Positions 45,877 to 54,800 of a DNA stretch of 64,000 nucleotides are shown piece after piece (position 1 is the stretch's first letter; each line of letters starts with the position of its first letter). The stretch comes from Nilaparvata lugens (lineage: Eukaryota; Arthropoda; Insecta; Hemiptera; Delphacidae), in the NCBI RefSeq assembly GCF_014356525.2, contig NC_052505.1, positions 48,033,770 to 48,097,769 on the forward strand. The letters run 5' to 3'. Made by a program: the position numbers and the translations under genes. The notes below the pieces were generated by a model. The model worked only from the letters and a program-made list of their open reading frames with translations. It ran no database searches and was not told the origin of the DNA.

Positions 45877-48800
45877 TAGTCAAAGATGACATCCAAGGAG
45901 CGGAGCTGTACATTGGTCAGACGAAAATTGATAGGGTCACACAATACACCTACCTTGGAACTATGATTAATGAGTCATGGGATAATTCTCAGGAGATCCG
46001 GTGTCGGATTGCAAAAGCCAAAGTGCTTTCATAACAATGGGGTCTGTTTTCAAGAGCCATGACCTCACCTTGCATATGAAGATTCGATTACTGAAGTGCT
46101 ATGTGTATTCAGTACTGTTGTATGGTGTTGAATCATGGACTCTAAAGCAAAGCACAGTAGCAAAGCTCCAAGCATTTGAGTTATGGCTGTATAGGAGAAT
46201 CCTGAGGATACCATGGACTGATAGAATTACCAATCAGGAGGTGTTGAGGAGGATGAATATGGCCCCAGAACTGGTTAACATCATAAAATTCAGGAAGTTG
46301 CAATACTTGGGCCACATAATGCGCAATAGGGGCAGATATGAGCTATTGCAGACCATACTGCAGGGCAAAATAGAAGGCAGGAGAGCCCCAGGTCGAAGAA
46401 GAATATCCTGGCTGGCCAACCTGAGAGCCTGGTTTGGAAAAACCTCCATTCAATTGTTCCGGAGCGCAACTAACAAAGTCATCATAGCCAATATGATCGC
46501 CAACGTTCGAAACGGACAGGCACCTTAAGAAGAAGAAGAAGAAATGAAAGTTTCAAACTAATGTTTAGGTTACGGATGGTTGATCACTGTGCATAACGGG
46601 ATTGGAGCAATCGTTCGGCCATCTCCCAGCCAATACGGTATAGCCACCTATCCACCCTCTTCCTGTACACCAGCAAACTGAGTGTCTCCGCCTCCTTAAT
46701 CTCCTCTGGGATATTCCTATATAAGACATGAGCCAGATATGAGGGATTTGTTAGTTCTGAGCCATGTGCCAGCTGTGGAATTTCAAAGTTATAATTTGAT
46801 CTGAAACGCGTGGGATAGTTGTAGTTGATAATTTCTCCTAGGATTTCTGTTTTGTATTTTTTATATGAATTAATAAAGATTTAATGAAAAGCTGTCTTAT
46901 ATTTAATACTGGAAACTCTATGAATAAAAGGATTGTTGGGTATCTATTGTCTTTTTTCAAAATTGTTTTAATTATTGACCTTTGAGTAACTGCTAAAGGT
47001 TCCATAACAGTGGAGGAAGCCCCTCCCCAAGCAAGAATTCCATATTGCACGATGGATTGAACGTAGGCAAAGTATACTGTTTTGCATTGCTCTATGCTCA
47101 ACACATGGCTCAGCTCTGAGAAAGCATAAAGCAATTTTGTGAGCCTTCTCTTAACACACTGAACATGTTGCACCCAACTCATCTTGCCATCCAGAACCAC
47201 TCCCAGGTAAGTATACTGATCAACTCTTTCAATCCTGCCACAGTCACATCACTAGACATTGGAGTATCACAGGAATGCATTTTCAGAACTAAATGGCCTG
47301 GGTCTGTTTGATTACGTAAAACAATGGGCATAAACTTGGTTTTTGTCACATTAACCGTAAGGCAGTTATGGTCAAACCATCTTTTAATTTTTGCCAAGTC
47401 GATTGAAGCAGTTTCATAGGCCTCCTCCCAAGTGCTTCCGGTAGGCACTATCGCTGTGTCATCGGCAAATAGGAACAACTCGCCACCCACATCCAGTTTT
47501 GATAGATTGTTGATGTAGATCAGGAAGAGCAAAGGACCAAGAGTACTTCCCTGAACTACACCATAATCAACATACTCTTTGTCACTTTCTACATAATTTA
47601 TAGAAACATACTGCAGTCTATTATTGAGGTAACTTTTAAACCATTTCAATGTATTATTTTTTATTCCTAATAGTTCAAGCTTATTTATCAGGATTGCCCT
47701 ATGAACGGTATCAAAAGCTTTTCCAGGTCTAGAAACGTTATCAGTACTTTTTTCTTGATCTTGATACTATTTGAAATGAGCCTGGTTAAATTGAAAAGTG
47801 TATCAGATGTGTTTTTAGACTTTTGAAACCCATACTGGCTGGCAGAGATCAAATTATTTTCATTTAAATATTTTGAAAGCTGTAATTTCACACATTTCTC
47901 AATTATTTTGGACAGGGTAGCTAACAACGAAATTGGTCTGTAATTAGAGAATGTGCCTTTTGGACCTGTTTTGTGAATGGGAATCACCCTTGCCGTTTTC
48001 AAAGCACAAGGGAAGAGGCCTGCGCTAATGCTTAGGTTTACAATGTGACAAATAGGAATTACAAGTGAGTCAATGTTATGTTGAATTACTCTAGTGGGAA
48101 TACCATCGCATCCAGGAGCCGATCGACCTTTCAAGCTCATGATGACCTTGGTCAGCTCCTGTCGGGAGACCGGTTGCAGCTCAAAAACGGTATTCACAAC
48201 AGTTGACATGTTTTGATGCGAAAAAACACAACCCTACTCTCTCTTATTACATAGATCTGGACCAGTTGATTGAAAAACAGGGTTCTCATCTATCCCTCAA
48301 TGTTTTTTCTCCTATGTTTATCCGGTAGTAGTATCTCATATTATCCTCAATGTAAATAAAAACGCTAAAGGGGTGGATGGTATTCAGATTCTTTTCTACA
48401 AAAAGCTACTTCCCATTCTGCTTCCGACAATCACCCACATCTTCAACTTTTCTCTGCAATTGAGTGTTTTTCCTGACTTATGTAAGTTTTCATTGATTAA
48501 ACCTATTCCTAAAACGAAAAACGCATCAGCTCTCAATGATTTCCGCCCAATCAATATTCTCTGTTCAATATCCAAAGAAAATGAGGAGATAGTTCATAGG
48601 CAGGTGGTTGAATATCTGTCTCTTTCAATTTCTTCGCCAAGTTTCAATCTGGATTCAGACCACATCATAGTACAAGTACTGCTTAAGATAACTGATGACA
48701 TTTGGGCTGTACTGGACAAGAAGTTGACTGCTAGTGCTCTTTTGGTACAGTATGTAAATCATCTTATACTGTTGGAAAAGTTGAACTCTGTCTCTCTATA

Positions 48801-51800
48801 TTGGTATGGCTCAAATCTTACCTGGTGGGTCAATCTCAGGCTGTGGTGGGGACAGCTGGTGACATCTCCTCTTGGCGTATTAATAATAATAATAATATTT
48901 TATTTTCAACAAAAGTATAACAAAGACAATGTAATACAGTTGAAAAACGTCACAGATAAATAACAGAATAACATAAAATGTCAATCTTAAAATAAAACTC
49001 TAATAACATTTAACAATTCATTAAATTGATTCACAATTAATTTAACAATTCATGACAATACATGTCAACTTGTGGATTGCATACCGTAAAAACAAGAATG
49101 ATTTAGATCTCCAAATTTTGCACATAGATTCTAAAAATATCAATCACGTGCACCTGGAAGTCCAAATTTCAATTTTCCTTCTAGATTTTTAAGAATTAAT
49201 GTTCAAATTTCATTCATGGGACATGACAATTTATACAGCATAGCTAACATATTGTAAAAAGTGTTTGTTTATAAGTGAGGAAGTTATAACGTTAGTACAA
49301 GACATGATATTTTGGACGCAGCCGTGGTCTAGCGGTAGAGTACTCGGCTTCGGCGCGAGTATTCTCGGATCGAATCCCGAATCTTCCACTATTTTTTTTT
49401 GTTCTTATTTTTTCACTCCAAGCGTATAATAATTTTATAAATGATTTTTCGAAGGAAGTTGTTTTCGTTACTTTTGAACTTCAATTTCATCGAATAATAT
49501 TCTACAGGGTGGGTGAAAAGTCCGAGAACGGCTTAATATCTCATACACAAAGGTGATTTGATGGTGGGTGTAATGTTTCAAGGCAAATCTCAGAGCGGGA
49601 CTATAAATTAATAAATTTGAAGGTGGGAAACACTACCATAGAAATCTCCCTCGAAGTAGCGAGAAAAAATAAGAGGACCACCCACTATTGGGGGCTGTGG
49701 GACCCTGAAATAAAATTGTTATGACAAAGGGAAATATAGTATAAAGTAAGCTTAGCTAAAATACTTGGAATTGGATCGATCAAAATAAAAGGCATGAATT
49801 GTTAACAGATATAAATTAATAATAAAAATAGGTTGTAACAATATTTGAAAATTACTCAAAAAGGTTGTAGTGACTTTGGCTATATCTGAAAAAAGATTTC
49901 TATAGATTCAATTAGAATTAGAAAGCATAATAATTCAAATACAATTTTGAAAATATACGATTTGAGCAGTAAGCTACTAGATAGTAATAAAAAATACAAT
50001 GTTTGATGAATTGACATTTAATTGGAAAAAATGGAATAATCCAAAATTATGAGTAACAAGCTTGCTGAATAATTCAAAAAATATGGTATCTTGATTTAAA
50101 AGAAAACTAAATCAGAAAGAATATAAAAGTCATACTTGATATTTAAATGTGATGCATAATTTGACAAAAGTGGAAATTAGTTTATAAAAAATACAAGCGC
50201 CAGGCCTGATGTTTGAATGATATGAGTAGTAAGTATTATTAAAGAATAATCAACATAGTATAGGCTACAATGCTTATGCCCCTACACACTTCCAGACCAG
50301 ACCTCAGACCAACACCGTTTGACAAACAGCAATCCGTTTGGGACGGCTCTACACACTCCAAGACCAGACCTCAGATCAGACAAGCATAAAGTAGAATACC
50401 TTATGAGTTCACTATTCTTTAGAGTTCACTATTTCTTAGAGTTCAATATTCCTTAGAGTTCACTATTCAAAATGGCTAGAACATTTATATGAAATCTATA
50501 CGTTGAACTCTTTCCACGGTCGGTCTTTGTTTAGAGTGGGTTTCGAACTCCCTCACTCTATACGGTATTTTGCCCGGCGCCAATCAATTACTATGAATTG
50601 ATAAAATAATTATTACTTTACTGTAACTTCACTCACTGAACTAATAATAGTATAGAAGAAAAAGATAAAAAGAGATAGATCAGGGTCGTGTGTAAGGGAA
50701 TGTACGAAGTGAAAGGCAAAACAAAGGTTAATTATGAATTTATTATTGAACTTTAATTTTATATGAATTTAAAAAATTGATTTAAGTATAGTAATGATTC
50801 AAAATATACAAGATTATTGAGTTTTTGAAAGTGCTACAGTTCAAGTTTAATCTTATACAACAAAATTTAACAAACAGTTCTTATTACTTTTATCAGGTTA
50901 CTTGAAAAATAAGTTATTAAATCAAAATATTGAACAACTCTAGTTAAAATATGATTATAGTCAAAAATAAGAGAATTGATAAATTTTAAAGAATGAATAT
51001 GATTAGGGGAGCCTTGCTTTAAAAAACTATTATTTGTGCTTAGAAGTGAATTTCAACTGTAAGCTTCAAGAAATTAATTAAGATTGTGTCTTTAGATATG
51101 AATTTAAAAATAAGTAATAATTAAGTTTGCTCTTTACTATAATGCTATAAAATTTGATATACTTATTTGGGCTTTTTAGGGTGGGGTGGTGTGGATTTGA
51201 AATGAGGAAAATTGAAAATTCTAAATACAATCTTTACCTGGCTCAGTCAATTCCCTATAGGATAATTGAAGTCTGAAACCAAAAACTCACTCCTACACTG
51301 TCCAAAATCCAAGAGACTAAGAGAGACTCACAGCAACTCACAGCAACTAACTCGCAAGACAGGGTCTGCCTGTTTATATACTAGAACCACGATTTTCCAC
51401 CCCTCATCACCCTTCGCCCTCTAGCTCCGCCTACCCTCAAACTCATCAGCTAATATTCTGCTTACAAATTGAATTCAAATATCAATTTAAATTTACTATA
51501 ATGTTATAATGTTATATCATTTTTAACTATGGCTCCCCTTCATTATTAAAACAAATGATATCATATATTTTATCAATATTTAAACTCTAAAGTTTGGATA
51601 CTGACAATTGAATACATTCTCATCGAATTTGATTAATACAGTGATCAATCTTATAAATCTGATATGGCAAATACTTCAATAATAAATACATGAAATGAAC
51701 AAAATACAATGTCATACAGTACATCATTACAATTGAGTTGAATAAATCAAATTAATGAGATACCAATTAATTACTACTTAATTAAGCAGGTTTCTTATAC

Positions 51801-54800
51801 TCATTGTCAACATGTTTCAATCAAATATACCTAATTTATTCTATTCACAAATTTGCCCTTAGCCTATGAATTCGGATTCAACTAACTTAATTAGCTTATA
51901 ATAATTATTAAATTATAATTTATTGTATAACATTATATTTGTTGAATACTTTATACATATAGCCTAATCTACTTCACGCCCTAGTTTTTATAAAAATGTA
52001 CTCGGTTCATGTTTATGGTTTTATGTGATCACCATTCAAATAATTGATCATCAAATAATTGCTTCAATAATATTCATATGCTGACCACGTGGTAAAATTG
52101 TAGCATATGCTAACCACGTGGTTACATTGTAAACTACATATCTATATTTACCTCTCTCCTAACTATATATCTATATTGCTATTCACAATCTTCATTTACC
52201 TGCCATCAACTTATGCTATAGATATATACAGTGGGCCATGTGGTTTCTATTGTAAACGTGAAACGTGTCTGTGACTGACGTTAGGAATGCTGTTAGCAAG
52301 TTTCTATGAAAGAATGATTTTGTTTCAAACTATTTTGAAAAGAATAATGAGCCCTTTCATCTGGCTAGGTAGGCTATTCAAATGCATTCTCAATAGTTTC
52401 GAGAAACGGTTCTTTTTATTATTCTAGCTCTTCGAGCGTTCATATTCTTACAATACAATATGTTCAGAGCATGTGTTACAACAAATAACAGATATCTACA
52501 ATTCTTCAACTTTAGGAGAGCACGTGGTCGCCATTTGTGGCTCAACGTATAAAATTCTTATCTGACTCACTGACTTACTCATTCACTCACTGATCACGAT
52601 TTCTGAAAAACTACTGGATAGATTGCAAGAAAGCTTGGAGTATAGCTTTCTCATAGGTCCTAGGTGCCCACTAAGAAATCTTTTGGCGATATTTCTACTC
52701 TAAGGATGGTTTTTAAGGGTTTGAAGTTCATCTTTTAGCATGTATATTTTTATTCTTCCAATCTCTTAAATATAATAATTCAAATGTCCATACTATATCT
52801 TAGTAGAACTATAATCTAGAGAGAGTACCTTCTCGTAACAGTTGTTACGGTTGAATTTGGCAACTTAATTGATTAACAGTCTAATTCTATCAGGTTGGCC
52901 TGAGTTGAGGATGGTTTCTAAACAAGATATGAGTTGTCACTTCATTTGGTAGAAACTAAAGAGCTTAAAATACATTTATTGAGCAAAAACTTGATTATGC
53001 ACTGCTGCTTCAATGGGAGCCATTCTTGAGGGTATCCGAATCTGAAATCACAATTTCTCTATTTTCATTTTACCGCAATTTAAGTTTCCGATGACCTACT
53101 GGAGAACGTCTGCCGTCTGAAGACAGCGCTACACACTTCAAGACCAGACCAAAATAGTGTTCCCGGAGGCACAAACAGTCTGTTGTCTGTGGTTCAAGTC
53201 AGCAGACCGGCAGACGGTCTGAAAATCATTAATCGGTCCCAAATCATGTGTAGCGCTGTCTTCAGACGGCAGACGATCTCCAGTAGTTCATCGGAAACTT
53301 AAATTGCGGAAAAATGAAAATAGAGAAATTGTGATTTCAGATTCGGATTCAGCGCCCTCAAATTAATAAAATGCTTCGCAAGTACTCAAAAATAATCAAA
53401 ATTGAGGATTTTTTCGATTGCATATAATAATCATTAAATCACTATAAGGTTAGCAGATTTCTTGTTACACTACAAGTTATAGAAGTAATCAATATTAGCC
53501 TATGCCTTTACAATTTATCACGTTTTTCATTAATTTTTTATCATTAACCGGCAGGGCACCCGTGCTTCGCTACGGGAATTGAAAGGTAGATTATATTTGA
53601 GAGATATTTATAATCCAAATTCAATCAAATCGTTACAATCGTGTCTCAGATTCACCATGCAATCAAAAATTGCTTGCTGAATAGAACTGGATTAATAAAT
53701 CAATTATACAGTTTCGTCACTGTCATAGAGCATTGTATCCGGAAAGGCGTTTTCCCTACATGAAAATTGGGACATTATAGGAGCCGAACTACACCTAGCT
53801 GTAGGCCTATTCCAAGTTACATTCAAATACATTTCTATAATACTTAGTTACCCAAGAATTTTATTTTAGATGAAAGAAGGATTCTCTTATTGATTCTCGC
53901 AACAGGGTAACCACATTTTCCTTCAATTTTTCGCTATTTTTCCTCTTATAACTTTTTAAATATCGATGGGAAAAATCCATGCTGATCATGAAGTTATAGA
54001 GCATCAAATTCTCTTCAATTAGGCTAGTGAGAAGGTAAACATATCAAAAGTCCCCACCCCTTCCCCCTGTGCTAAGGTGGTGGGGGTGGTTCAAAGGTAC
54101 CATTTTTTTGTTTCTCGCATATAACTCGAAAATTATGCACTTTACAGACATGACTGTTCTATAAGAAATTGAAGCTTACATAATTTTCAAACAACTTTTT
54201 TCATATCTCTTTCACTTTTCGAGATATCCGCTCTAAAAGATGTGGCAAAAAAATTGTTTTTAAAACATTCTTTCCAAATTCCTCTATCAATTGGTCTATT
54301 TTTGCATAACTGAAAATCTCACACTCAACACTGAAGCTTCTGAAACAGTAGTGGGGATGTGCGTAAACTTGTAAAATTATACATCAAATTGAAGATAATT
54401 TGATGCTCTATAACCTCATGATCAGCATGGATTTTCCCCATCGATATTTAAAAAGTTATAAGAGGAAAAATTGAAGGAAAATGTGTTTTTTTCAAAAATG
54501 CCACATCTTTTAGAGCGGATATCTCGAAAAGTGAAAGAGATATGAAAAAAGTTGTTTGATCAATATTGTAGAAAATTATGTAAGCTTCAATTTCTTATAG
54601 AATAGTCATGTCTGTAAAGTGCATAATTTTCGAGTTATATGCGAGAAACCAAAAAATGGTACCTTTGAACCACCCCCACCACCTTAGCACAGGGGGTAGG
54701 AGTGGGGACTTTTGATATGTTTACCTTCTCACTAGCCTTAACAGAACTGCGGGGTCAAAAATTGTCTTCCAAAATTTTTCCTCCATACCCTTTTTTGAGC

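Noticed and set aside
45699..45944. Frames rich in IYIYIY
   Set aside because: Translation of the TA microsatellite only.
49318..49390. Functional tRNA gene
   Set aside because: A and B boxes are present, but the ends do not form an acceptor stem, so a SINE head or pseudogene fits better.
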